In this document: piece by piece, positions 34,331-42,055 of the stretch | Numbering within the stretch: position 1 is the stretch's first letter | Layout of the letters: each line of letters begins with the position of its first letter | Assembly (NCBI GenBank): GCA_039191215.1 | Contig: JBCCXT010000011.1 | Coordinates: 1 to 64,000 of the forward strand | Reading direction: 5' to 3' | Length of the DNA stretch: 64,000 bases | From: HKCCE3408 sp039191215 | GTDB lineage: Bacteria; Pseudomonadota; Alphaproteobacteria; Rhodobacterales; Rhodobacteraceae | Notes under the pieces: generated by a model | Seen by the model: the letters and a program-made list of their open reading frames with translations, nothing else | The model's database searches: none | What the model was told of the DNA's origin: nothing | Translations under genes and position numbers: made by a program

Positions 34331-35683
34331 ATGAACGTTCAAGACCAGCGCAACATCCAGCAACAGCTGACCTCAAATAGTACCACGCCGGGCTACATGC
34401 CGGGGTTCGGAAATGACTATGAATCTGAGGCGCTGCCCGGCGCATTGCCGCAAGGCCGCAACAGCCCGCAAAAATGCCCCTATGGCCTTTATGCAGAACA
34501 GCTCTCCGGCAGCGCGTTCACTGTGCACCCGCCAGAGCGGACCTGGTGCTACCGCATCCGGCCGTCGGTCAAACACTCCACGCGCTACACCAAAATCGAC
34601 GTGCCTTACTGGAAGTCTGCCCCGCTTGTCGACCCCGATGTGGTGAGCCTCGGCCAATACCGCTGGAACCCGGTCGAGGCGGCGGGCGAGACGAACTGGA
34701 TCACCGGTATGCGCACGATGACGACGGCAGGGGACGTGAACACCCAGGTCGGCATGGCAAGCCATATCTATCTGGTCACGCAATCGATGATTGATGCCTA
34801 TTTCTTTTCCGCCGATAGCGAGCTTTTGGTTGTGCCCCAGGCCGGTCGTCTGCGCTTTCACACCGAACTTGGCATCATCGATCTGGAATCCAAAGAGATC
34901 GCGATCATCCCGCGTGGCCTGGTCTACCGGGTCGAATTACTTGACGGCCCGGCGCGCGGCTTTGTGTGCGAGAATTACGGCCAAACCTTTGAGCTTCCGG
35001 CAAGGGGGCCAATCGGCGCGAACTGCCTGGCCAATCCACGCGATTTCAAAGCGCCGGTGGCCGCCTTTGAGGATCGCGAACTGCCCTCCGCCATCACAGT
35101 GAAATGGGGCGGGCAGTTTCACGTCACCGAGACCCAGCAAAGCCCGCTCGACGTGGTGGCCTGGCACGGCAATTATGCGCCGGTGAAATATGATCTGCGC
35201 AGCTACTGCCCGGTCGGCGCGATCCTTTTTGACCACCCCGATCCGTCGATCTTCACGGTTCTAACCGCGCCGTCAGGCTCTCCGGGCACGGCCAATATTG
35301 ACTTTGTGCTGTTCCGCGAACGCTGGATGGTGGCCGAGGACACGTTTCGCCCGCCCTGGTACCACAAAAACATCATGTCCGAGTTGATGGGCAACATTTA
35401 CGGCATCTACGACGCCAAACCTGAAGGCTTTGTGCCGGGCGGGATGAGCCTGCACAACACGATGCTGCCGCATGGGCCCGACAAACAGGCCTATGAGGGC
35501 GCATCAAACGCCGATCTGAAGGCCGAAAAGCTCGACAACACGATGAGCTTTATGTTCGAGACGCGCTTTGCCCAGCACCTCACCCCCTTTGCCGCGACTG
35601 AGGCACCAATGCAGGACAACTACATCGAGGTTTGGTCAGACATGGACAAGCATTTCGACGGCACACCCGAGGGGCGTTGGTGA
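34331..35683 (+). CDS. hmgA: Homogentisate 1,2-dioxygenase
   Basis: This 450-residue enzyme cleaves homogentisate to maleylacetoacetate with Fe(II) and O2. It opens with the family signature YMPGFGNDYESEALPGALP. Iron-ligand regions are present: PPWYHKNIMSELMGNIYG and SLHNTMLPHGPD. Length equals the family norm. GTAAGGAGATCAC precedes ATG 34331. It forms a run with maiA and fahA, giving fumarate plus acetoacetate as end products. Confidence 0.97.
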   Translation: MNVQDQRNIQQQLTSNSTTPGYMPGFGNDYESEALPGALPQGRNSPQKCPYGLYAEQLSGSAFTVHPPERTWCYRIRPSVKHSTRYTKIDVPYWKSAPLVDPDVVSLGQYRWNPVEAAGETNWITGMRTMTTAGDVNTQVGMASHIYLVTQSMIDAYFFSADSELLVVPQAGRLRFHTELGIIDLESKEIAIIPRGLVYRVELLDGPARGFVCENYGQTFELPARGPIGANCLANPRDFKAPVAAFEDRELPSAITVKWGGQFHVTETQQSPLDVVAWHGNYAPVKYDLRSYCPVGAILFDHPDPSIFTVLTAPSGSPGTANIDFVLFRERWMVAEDTFRPPWYHKNIMSELMGNIYGIYDAKPEGFVPGGMSLHNTMLPHGPDKQAYEGASNADLKAEKLDNTMSFMFETRFAQHLTPFAATEAPMQDNYIEVWSDMDKHFDGTPEGRW

Positions 35684-35803
35684 AGTAGACCGCTCAAATC
35701 CCGTTTCGGTCTTGGCGTTGCGGGCGAATGCGTGCATTCAAGAGACCATTGAGATTTATTCCTGTATGGATCGTGATTTACCCCAGATGATCGGAGCCAC
35801 CAC

Positions 35804-35863
35804 ATGAGCATTTCCGCCCCTGAGCGCAACTTGGCGATGAACCACGTCGGAGGGCGCGCGTGA
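35804..35863 (+). CDS. Possible 19-residue leader ORF before maiA
   Basis: An ATG at 35804 follows CGGAG at a good spacing and opens a 19-codon frame (MSISAPERNLAMNHVGGRA). Its stop TGA at 35861-35863 overlaps the GTG start of maiA. It lies in the otherwise empty 176-base hmgA-maiA gap. It could be a translational-coupling leader or a degenerate remnant; nothing else supports it as a protein. Confidence 0.3.
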   Translation: MSISAPERNLAMNHVGGRA

Positions 35864-36492
35864 AACTCTATAGCTACTGGCGGTCGTCCTGTTCCTATCG
35901 GGTTCGGATCGCGCTTGGTCTGAAAGGCCAGCGCTACGAAACCGTGCCCGTGCATCTGCTGAAATCCGAACAGCGCGAGGCGGCCTATGGCGCCGTGAAC
36001 CCGTCAAATTATGTGCCCACTTTGGAGCTTGATGACGGCACGTGGCTGACCCAGTCGCTTGCCATTGTCGACTGGATCGATGCGACCTGGCCCGAGCCGA
36101 AATTGATCCCGACAGACCCGCGCCGGCGTGCCCAGGTCCTGGCGGCCAGCCATATCATTGCCGCCGATGTGCAGCCGGTGACCAATTCCGGCGTCGTCAA
36201 CGTGCTTAGGCGAGAGCTTGGCGCCTCGGAAAAACAGGGAATCGCCTGGATGGACCATTGGATGGAAAAAGGCCTCGAGGCGTTTGAGAAAACGATCGAT
36301 CCAGACACGCCGTTCTGCTTCGGCGACAGACCCGGCCTGGCCGATATCTGCTTGGTGCCGCAGCTTTACAACGCGCATCGTTGGGGGGTCGAGCTTGGCC
36401 CGCTCACCCGTCTGACCGAGATCGAGGCCCGATGCCTGGCCTTGCCTGGCTTTGCCGCCGCCCGCCCCGAAGCCCAACCGGACGCCGCCTAA
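35860..36492 (+). CDS. maiA: Maleylacetoacetate isomerase (GST family, zeta class)
   Basis: This 210-residue glutathione-dependent isomerase has the zeta-class active-site motif SSCSYRVRIAL (residues 9-19) and glutathione-site NPSNYVPTLELDDG and QSLAIVDWI. The C-terminal helical domain has RPGLADICLVPQ. The start is GTG 35860, with GGAGGG 6 bases upstream. It converts maleylacetoacetate to fumarylacetoacetate for the next gene, which starts 14 bases downstream. Confidence 0.95.
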   Translation: MKLYSYWRSSCSYRVRIALGLKGQRYETVPVHLLKSEQREAAYGAVNPSNYVPTLELDDGTWLTQSLAIVDWIDATWPEPKLIPTDPRRRAQVLAASHIIAADVQPVTNSGVVNVLRRELGASEKQGIAWMDHWMEKGLEAFEKTIDPDTPFCFGDRPGLADICLVPQLYNAHRWGVELGPLTRLTEIEARCLALPGFAAARPEAQPDAA

Positions 36493-36506
36493 GGAGAGCC
36501 GCCGCC

Positions 36507-37745
36507 ATGACTGTACCCCTGCTATCCTGGGTCGATAGCGCAAACACGGCTGAGACGGATTTCCCGCTCTCAAACCTACCCTACGGCGTCTTTTCGTCCC
36601 CCGGCAGCGGCCCGCGCTGCGGCGTGGCAATTGGCGATCAGGTGCTGGATGTGGGCGGCTTGGAAGCGGGCCAGTTTCTCGACTATAACGGCGCTTTGCG
36701 GATGGATAACTGGAATGCGTTCATGGCTCGGGGCCGGGCGGAATGGACACGGCTGCGAAATGTCGTCACCGGGCTTTTGGCGGCCGGATCAGAGGCTCAA
36801 AGCGCGCTGCGGCCCTATCTGCACGCGCAGCAAGCCGTCCAACTACATCTGCCGATCCATGTAACCGAGTTCACCGATTTTTACGCCTCGCGCCATCACG
36901 CCACCAATGTCGGAACAATGTTTCGCGGCGCAGAGAACGCATTGCCGCCAAACTGGTTGCACATCCCCATTGGCTATAACGGCCGGGCCTCATCGGTCGT
37001 GGTCAGCGGTACACCGGTGCGCCGCCCAATGGGGCAGCTTAAAGCGCCCGATGAGACGGTGCCGCGTTTTGCCGCATCGGCGCGTTTTGATTTCGAGCTG
37101 GAGATGGGCGCGATTGTCGGCCAGCCTTCCGGCGCACCGCTCAGTGTGGCCGATGCGGATGCGGCGATCTTTGGATATGTGCTTTTGAATGATTGGTCGG
37201 CGCGCGATATCCAGGCTTGGGAATATCAGCCCCTGGGGCCGTTTCAATCAAAGGCCACGGCGACAACGATCAGCCCATGGATTGTAACGGCGGATGCATT
37301 GCGGCCGTTTCGAACGAGCACACCTGTGCGCGATGTGCCGTTGCTGCCCCATCTCGAGGAACCGGGGCCGATGCTTTATGACATTGAGCTCGAGGTTGCT
37401 TTGGCACCGCAAGGCGGGGCGGAGGCGGTGATCAGCCGGACAAATTACGCCGAGATGTATTATTCCTCAGCGCAGCAGCTTGCCCATCATACAAGCGCGG
37501 GCTGTCCGATGCGGGTCGGCGATTTGCTCGGCTCCGGCACGATCTCGGGGCCCATGCGGGAAAACCGCGGCTCTTTGTTGGAGCTCTCTTGGGGCGGGAA
37601 GGAACCGCTGGAGCTTGGCGGCGGCGCGGAACGTAGGTTCTTGGAAGACGGCGATACGATCACCATGCGGGGCGCTGCAATAGGCGACGGCTACCGGATC
37701 GGCTTTGGCGAATGTCGCGGGACGCTTTTGGCTGCGCGCGGGTAG
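36507..37745 (+). CDS. fahA: Fumarylacetoacetase
   Basis: This 412-residue hydrolase of the FAH family splits fumarylacetoacetate into fumarate and acetoacetate. The active-site segment DFYASRHHATNVGTMFRG is present, with the metal-site glutamates in FELEMGAIVG and later NDWSARDIQAWEYQPLGPF. AAGGAG precedes ATG 36507. It ends the homogentisate operon; its acetoacetate joins the same pool as that from BKACE in the carnitine operon. A structured repeat follows directly. Confidence 0.96.
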   Translation: MTVPLLSWVDSANTAETDFPLSNLPYGVFSSPGSGPRCGVAIGDQVLDVGGLEAGQFLDYNGALRMDNWNAFMARGRAEWTRLRNVVTGLLAAGSEAQSALRPYLHAQQAVQLHLPIHVTEFTDFYASRHHATNVGTMFRGAENALPPNWLHIPIGYNGRASSVVVSGTPVRRPMGQLKAPDETVPRFAASARFDFELEMGAIVGQPSGAPLSVADADAAIFGYVLLNDWSARDIQAWEYQPLGPFQSKATATTISPWIVTADALRPFRTSTPVRDVPLLPHLEEPGPMLYDIELEVALAPQGGAEAVISRTNYAEMYYSSAQQLAHHTSAGCPMRVGDLLGSGTISGPMRENRGSLLELSWGGKEPLELGGGAERRFLEDGDTITMRGAAIGDGYRIGFGECRGTLLAARG

Positions 37746-37756
37746 GCGCGGCTTCT

Positions 37757-37932
37757 CGGGCCACGGGGGCCCTCGGCACCGCGCGCCGGCTGGCAGCTTT
37801 CTGCAGGGGGTGGACCCCCTGCACCCCCGGGCGGCAGTTTTCCGCGGTAGCGCGGCGCGGCGAGGGCACCCCGAATGGGGGGCTTGAGGCGCACCGCCCC
37901 CCACTGCTCGCCGCCCCACTGCGCGCCGGCTG
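37757..37932. repeat. Structured intergenic repeat, copy B (after fahA)
   Basis: The fahA-imuA gap holds a central hairpin GCAGGGGG-TGGA-CCCCCTGC (37803-37822). Partial outer inverted arms lie at 37764-37775 and 37861-37873. A 12-base direct repeat GCGCGCCGGCTG occurs at 37781-37792 and 37921-37932. Layout and the segment at 37861-37889 closely resemble the element after metG. It may terminate fahA transcription and belongs to a dispersed repeat family (inference). Confidence 0.65.
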
Positions 37933-38547
37933 TCAAGCGATCGCGGCCGCTTGATCGTCTAGTTGCGCACGCCCGTTCGACCAAATCACCGGCCAACGTC
38001 CTTCGGGGGCTGTACGGGCGCGCAAGCGTTCCAGCTGCCAGCCACTGCGCGCAGCACCATGATCAGGCTCTAGCCGCCAGCGGCTTTCCACCCCGCGCGC
38101 CCCGCCCGCACCGGGCGTCAGCAAAAGCCCCAACGGCGCGCAGCCGCCTGCTTCCGCCCCCGCTTCAGCCGCCAAATGAAGCCGCCGCACCGGGGTCAAT
38201 TCCGGCGCCACCGCACATTCCGCCACCGCAAGCGCCACAGCACCCGATCGCAGCGCTTGTTCCAGCGACCACAACACATCTTCAGCGCGCTGCGGCTCCA
38301 CCAGGATAATCCGGCCCGGCTCGATCTCTGCGGCCACACCGGCCATATGCAGCCGGTCGGTGCTCCAGGCCGGACGGATCCACAAGACGGGGCCGGATAA
38401 GCCGCGCGCCAACCAAAGCGCCAGGCGCCGCCGCGCCGCACCGCAGGCCTCATGCACCCGAGCACCGGCAAAATCGAACTGGCCCAAAAGCGTCATGGCC
38501 GGGCGGGTCTGGCGATGGGATTGGCGGGTGAGACGGGTGATATCCAT
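37933..38547 (-). CDS. ImuA-like (SulA/RecA-related) SOS protein, stand-alone
   Basis: This 204-residue protein resembles the ImuA proteins of alphaproteobacteria: LLGQFDFAGARVHEACGAARRRLALWLA near the N-terminus, VLWIRPAW, RIILVEPQRAEDVLWSLEQALRSGAVALAVAE, then HLAAEAGAEAGGCAPLGLLL and SRWRLEP. This is a RecA-like fold without a Walker A lysine. ImuA normally precedes imuB and dnaE2, and neither is next to it here; downstream lie the repeat and convergent fahA. The start at 38547 coincides with the predicted transcription start (leaderless); ATG 38496 is the alternative. A LexA box controls it. It probably acts in error-prone repair with ImuB/DnaE2 encoded elsewhere. Confidence 0.75.
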   Translation of the reverse strand: MDITRLTRQSHRQTRPAMTLLGQFDFAGARVHEACGAARRRLALWLARGLSGPVLWIRPAWSTDRLHMAGVAAEIEPGRIILVEPQRAEDVLWSLEQALRSGAVALAVAECAVAPELTPVRRLHLAAEAGAEAGGCAPLGLLLTPGAGGARGVESRWRLEPDHGAARSGWQLERLRARTAPEGRWPVIWSNGRAQLDDQAAAIA

Positions 38548-38553
38548 AACACT

Positions 38554-38581
38554 ACTATATGTGTTCGCTAAATGTTCTCAA
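38554..38581 (-). promoter_or_regulatory. SOS promoter with LexA box GTTC-N7-GTTC
   Basis: The alphaproteobacterial LexA box GTTC-N7-GTTC lies at 38563-38577. On the minus strand TTGAGA (38581-38576) and TATAGT (38559-38554) form a -35/-10 pair with a 16-base spacer, and the box overlaps the -35 end and the spacer. The expected start point falls at about 38547, the ATG of the ImuA-like gene. Confidence 0.85.
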
Positions 38582-38739
38582 TACCATCCACCCCACCCAT
38601 ATCAAAAAACCGCCACAAACCACACGCCGCGCAAGCAAGATCAGCCGCAAAGCTGGCATGGACATCCCCGCGCAGCTTGGCCATGGTCGCACCGCGCCGC
38701 TGGCAGCAACCCCACGCCACAAAAAGAAAGCTCCGTCTT

Positions 38740-39786
38740 ATGCGTACCATTCCCCTCGGCCGCTCGGGCCTCACCGTGACCGACTATTGCCTGGGCACGA
38801 TGACCTTCGGCACGCAGACATCACAAGACACGGCCCATCGCCAATTGTCTCGCGCAGCCGAAGCCGGGATAACCTTCCTCGACACAGCCGAGATGTACCC
38901 CGTCAACCCGATAAGCCCGGACACGGTCGGCCTCACCGAAACCATCATCGGCAATTGGATCGCGCAAAGTGCCCCGAACCGCGATGCCTACCGGATCGCC
39001 ACCAAAATTACGGGCCTCAACGAGGGCTATGTCCGCTCGGGCCAACCCATCACGGGCGCCACATTGCGCCAGGCCTTCACCGCCTCACTGCAACGCCTGC
39101 AGACTGATCACATTGACCTCTACCAGCTGCACTGGCCCAATCGCGGGCATTACCATTTCCGCCAGAACTGGACTTATAAGCCCGCCCGCCAAGACCGCGA
39201 CGCGATGCTGGCGAATTTGCAAGACGTGCTCGACACCGCGGCCGAACTGATCGCGGAGGGAAGCCTCGGCGCCATTGGCCTGTCAAACGAAACCGCCTGG
39301 GGCACCGCGCAGTGGCTGCGGCTCTCTGAGGAACGCGGCTTGCCACGCATGGCCTCGATCCAGAACGAATACTCGCTTCTCTACCGGCTTCACGACACCG
39401 ATTTGGGAGAGCTTGCCGTGAACGAAGATATAACCTTGCTAGCCTTCTCACCGCTTGCTGTCGGCATTCTGACCGGTAAGTATCAAAACGGCGCGGTGCC
39501 GAAGGGCTCTCGCCTCGATATCCAGGAAGAGCCGAGCGGTCGGACAACGCCGCGCGCCTTTGCCGCCACCGATGCCTACCATGCGCTTGCCCGTGAGCAT
39601 GGTATTGATCCGGTGCACATGGCACTGGCTTTTACCGTTCAACGCCCCTTTTCCGTCTCAACAATTTTTGGTGCAACAACAATGGCCCAGCTCGACCACG
39701 TGATAGACGGCCTAGATACGGTGCTTTCGCCAGAAATTTTGGCCCAGATCGACAAGATCAACCACGCCCACCCGATGCCGTTCTAA
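38740..39786 (+). CDS. Aldo/keto reductase (Tas family)
   Basis: This 348-residue NADPH-dependent aldo/keto reductase has the catalytic tetrad regions: DTAEMYP (Asp/Tyr), RIATKITG (Lys) and YQLHWPNRG (His). The C-terminal cofactor segment reads IFGATTMAQLDHVIDG. The protein begins MRTIPLGRSGLTVTDYCLGTMTFG, and only ATG 38740 gives this family N-terminus. It is next to, and 5 bases before, the thioesterase fusion gene. The physiological substrate is unknown. Confidence 0.9.
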   Translation: MRTIPLGRSGLTVTDYCLGTMTFGTQTSQDTAHRQLSRAAEAGITFLDTAEMYPVNPISPDTVGLTETIIGNWIAQSAPNRDAYRIATKITGLNEGYVRSGQPITGATLRQAFTASLQRLQTDHIDLYQLHWPNRGHYHFRQNWTYKPARQDRDAMLANLQDVLDTAAELIAEGSLGAIGLSNETAWGTAQWLRLSEERGLPRMASIQNEYSLLYRLHDTDLGELAVNEDITLLAFSPLAVGILTGKYQNGAVPKGSRLDIQEEPSGRTTPRAFAATDAYHALAREHGIDPVHMALAFTVQRPFSVSTIFGATTMAQLDHVIDGLDTVLSPEILAQIDKINHAHPMPF

Positions 39787-39791
39787 GCGCT

Positions 39792-40760
39792 ATGGCCCAG
39801 CTTTTGATCATGGGCATGCAAGGCCAGGCAATGGCTTGGGCCGCGCGCGCGCTTGTTCTGGGCCATGATGTGGCCATCCTAAAGACGCCCAAGCGGCCGC
39901 TCGATAAAGAACTGGCCGCAGCGCGCCATGCAATGGGTGTCCTCATTGATGTGGCACTGCCCAAAGAAGGTTGGTTGAGTTGGCCCGACACGGCGCCGAC
40001 GGCCGATTGGGTGATCGATGCAACGACGGAACGGTTGCAGATCGGCGGCAAGCCTTTGCACGCCGCCCACCCCGTTTGGCTATCGCCCGTTATCGACCAA
40101 GCGCCAGAAGGCTTTTGTGCGGCGATGGGTGTGGGAGCCGGTGACGTTGCCATGGCAAATGCGCTGTTTGCAGCCTGCGGCGGCGATATTGACGCAGCCG
40201 TCGCCGCGTTGCGGGCCTTGAAGTCCCGGGCATTAGGGATCGGCGCAATCTTGGCGGAGTTTGAGGTGCAGATCGCGCCGCGTGCACCAACATTGGACCC
40301 GACACCATTGCGAACGCTTGCCCGCCAGGTGCCACCCGATTGGGTCGACTATAACGGCCATATGAACGAGGCGCGGTATCTCACAGCCTTCTCCGACGCG
40401 ACCGACCGGCTTTTGTTATGGGCGGGGATGGATGCGGCCTGTATTGCCGAAGGGCACTCGGTTTTTACCGTTGAAACCCATATCCGCCATTTGGGAGAGG
40501 TCGACATCCGCGACAGGATCGAGGTGCGCAGCCAGGTGCTCGAAGCGGCGGGCAAACGCCTGCATCTCTGGCACGAACTGATCCGCGGCGGGGATTGCGC
40601 GGCAACCGGAGAGCAACTTTTGCTGCATGTCGATCTGCGCATCCGCCGCCCCGCGCCGCCGCGCGCGGATGTCGGCGAATGGCTTGCCAAAGTGGCCCAA
40701 TCCCATGCCGACTTACCGGCACCAGACGGGCTGGGCCGGTGGGTGGGCGCACCGCGCTAG
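39792..40760 (+). CDS. Hotdog thioesterase fused to decayed dehydrogenase domain; candidate betainyl-CoA thioesterase
   Basis: The C-terminal part (about 178-322) is a 4HBT hotdog thioesterase with VDYNGHMNEARYLTAFSDA (Asp186), VETHIRHLGE and GEQLLLHVD. This closely recalls the thioesterase domain fused to carnitine 3-dehydrogenases of rhizobia. Residues 1-170 look like the Rossmann domain of a 3-hydroxyacyl-CoA dehydrogenase (LIMGMQGQAMAWAARALVLGHDVAI), but the glycine loop is broken. The SSTSGFKPS and HPFNP segments and the substrate-binding helical domain are missing. It therefore probably retains only thioesterase activity. Carnitine catabolism via BKACE needs a betainyl-CoA thioesterase, and none is in the operon 15 kb away. 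It follows the reductase by 5 bases, suggesting co-transcription. Confidence 0.75.
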   Translation: MAQLLIMGMQGQAMAWAARALVLGHDVAILKTPKRPLDKELAAARHAMGVLIDVALPKEGWLSWPDTAPTADWVIDATTERLQIGGKPLHAAHPVWLSPVIDQAPEGFCAAMGVGAGDVAMANALFAACGGDIDAAVAALRALKSRALGIGAILAEFEVQIAPRAPTLDPTPLRTLARQVPPDWVDYNGHMNEARYLTAFSDATDRLLLWAGMDAACIAEGHSVFTVETHIRHLGEVDIRDRIEVRSQVLEAAGKRLHLWHELIRGGDCAATGEQLLLHVDLRIRRPAPPRADVGEWLAKVAQSHADLPAPDGLGRWVGAPR

Positions 40761-41063
40761 GTAGCAAGAGAAAGGCCCGGGCCGACCACAAGCCCGGGCC
40801 TCGCGCGATCCCGACCGCCCACAAGGGGCGAAGCCAGGTTGGCACGTGCGGATCGCTGCGCAACTCGGGGATGTGCCCGTTCGCGGTGCCATGCGCTCTC
40901 ATTTGGGAATTAGGAACTTGTTACCCATAAAATCGGAAACGATCCCAGGGCCCAGCGGGGCCATATCGGAGTTTTCATAGACAATTCGGGTCTTTTTGCG
41001 TCACCACCTGGGACTCAATCGGGTATTATTGGTCGCGATCCAGACACAACTCTTAATTGAATC
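40761..41063. other. 303-bp intergenic region between convergent genes
   Basis: Apart from the strong stem at 40773-40801, I see no gene, RNA or repeat here. The part nearest 41064 becomes AT-richer but shows no clear signal. The flanking genes converge, so this is a termination region. Confidence 0.5.
40773..40801. terminator. 10-bp stem terminator after the thioesterase fusion
   Basis: AGGCCCGGGC (40773-40782) pairs perfectly with GCCCGGGCCT (40792-40801) around a 9-base loop, 13 bases after the stop. The T-rich tail (TTTCTCTT) is on the minus-strand side. It may therefore work for both the fusion gene and the convergent XRE gene. Confidence 0.6.
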
Positions 41064-41927
41064 CTAATCGATCTCGTCGCGGAGCGATGTCATTAACTTT
41101 GCAATTTCCCTGGCAGAATGGCTGCTCTCGCGGATTAGCCAATCAAAATGGCGCGTAATCGCCTGCACACGGTCACGATCGCGAAACGCAATGTTGAAGC
41201 GGCCGAGGTAAATCGCGGCAATTTTCGGGCCAAACACCGTTATCGGCGCCGAGAAAACATGGCGCGCATCGAAAACAAAGATCCGCAACGTCGGATAAAG
41301 TTGATCATGCATCGCCAAGATCCAGTCGAACTGGTTGCGCCGAACCTCGGCGGACAGCCCTGAATAGTAGCCCGACCCCTCTGACAGAGCCGCCAATTCA
41401 TGCATCGGCACGGCGATCTCGTAATCCGAAGTCGATGAGCGCATCCAGTCGAGCCGCGCCTCAGCAACCGCAATCGCCTGATCGGGCGACTGGTTAAAAG
41501 CGGCGCGATACTCCCACTCCATCAACGCACTGGTTTTGATCATGTCCGGCAGCGTTGCCGGAACATGGCGGATTTTGTAGCCGGCCGCCTCTTCGTGCCA
41601 GGCAAAGATCTGGTCATCGACATTGGCCGCGCGCCCGGTTTCCCAGATCGAAAGTGTCGTCGACAGAAGCTCTCCGACCTGTTCCGGCAGATCCGTCAGC
41701 CCCAATAGCCAATCGGCCGACACACCAAGCGCTTGCGACGCACCAGCGACGATATGGGCCCCCGGCAAACGGCCATCCTGCGCGGCAAGAAGCTGGCTGA
41801 TGGTCGAGCGATCAATACCGATCGCGCGAGCCAGCCCCGCCCGACTTACACCGGCCAGTGCCATACCGGCGGCCAGACGATCACGAAACAGGGCGGCACG
41901 ATCACGCTTGTCTGATAAATTCATCAT
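41064..41927 (-). CDS. XRE-type regulator with C-terminal sensing domain
   Basis: This 287-residue protein has an N-terminal Cro/C1 helix-turn-helix (FRDRLAAGMALAGVSRAGLARAIGIDRSTISQLLAAQDG, then GASQALGVSADWLLGLTD). An unrecognised domain of about 200 residues follows, rich in aromatic and charged residues. AGGGA lies before the tandem ATGs at 41927 and 41924. It is divergent from the fatty acid desaturase, so it probably regulates membrane fatty acid desaturation (inference). The ligand is unknown. Confidence 0.85.
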   Translation of the reverse strand: MMNLSDKRDRAALFRDRLAAGMALAGVSRAGLARAIGIDRSTISQLLAAQDGRLPGAHIVAGASQALGVSADWLLGLTDLPEQVGELLSTTLSIWETGRAANVDDQIFAWHEEAAGYKIRHVPATLPDMIKTSALMEWEYRAAFNQSPDQAIAVAEARLDWMRSSTSDYEIAVPMHELAALSEGSGYYSGLSAEVRRNQFDWILAMHDQLYPTLRIFVFDARHVFSAPITVFGPKIAAIYLGRFNIAFRDRDRVQAITRHFDWLIRESSHSAREIAKLMTSLRDEID

Positions 41928-41984
41928 TCGTGATTTCCCTAAACAGACGTGATCTTTTGTGCAGAAAACCCGTGCTGCCGCAAA

Positions 41985-41996
41985 AAGGCAAGCCTT
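41985..41996. promoter_or_regulatory. Inverted repeat AAGGC-AA-GCCTT in the XRE/desaturase divergent region
   Basis: A 5-2-5 perfect inverted repeat lies midway in the 128-base gap between the divergent XRE regulator and desaturase. CGTGAT is also repeated directly near 41929 and 41949. Either is a candidate operator for the XRE protein; neither has been compared with related genomes. Confidence 0.35.
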
Positions 41997-42055
41997 GCTA
42001 GAGGTTAACGCAGCTCGAGGGGCGGGCGTTACAGACATTTTGCGATGGAGGGACG

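Noticed and set aside
40761..41063. Possible small RNA or tRNA in the 303-base gap
   Set aside because: No cloverleaf, conserved T-loop or promoter pattern was visible; only the terminator-like stem stands out.
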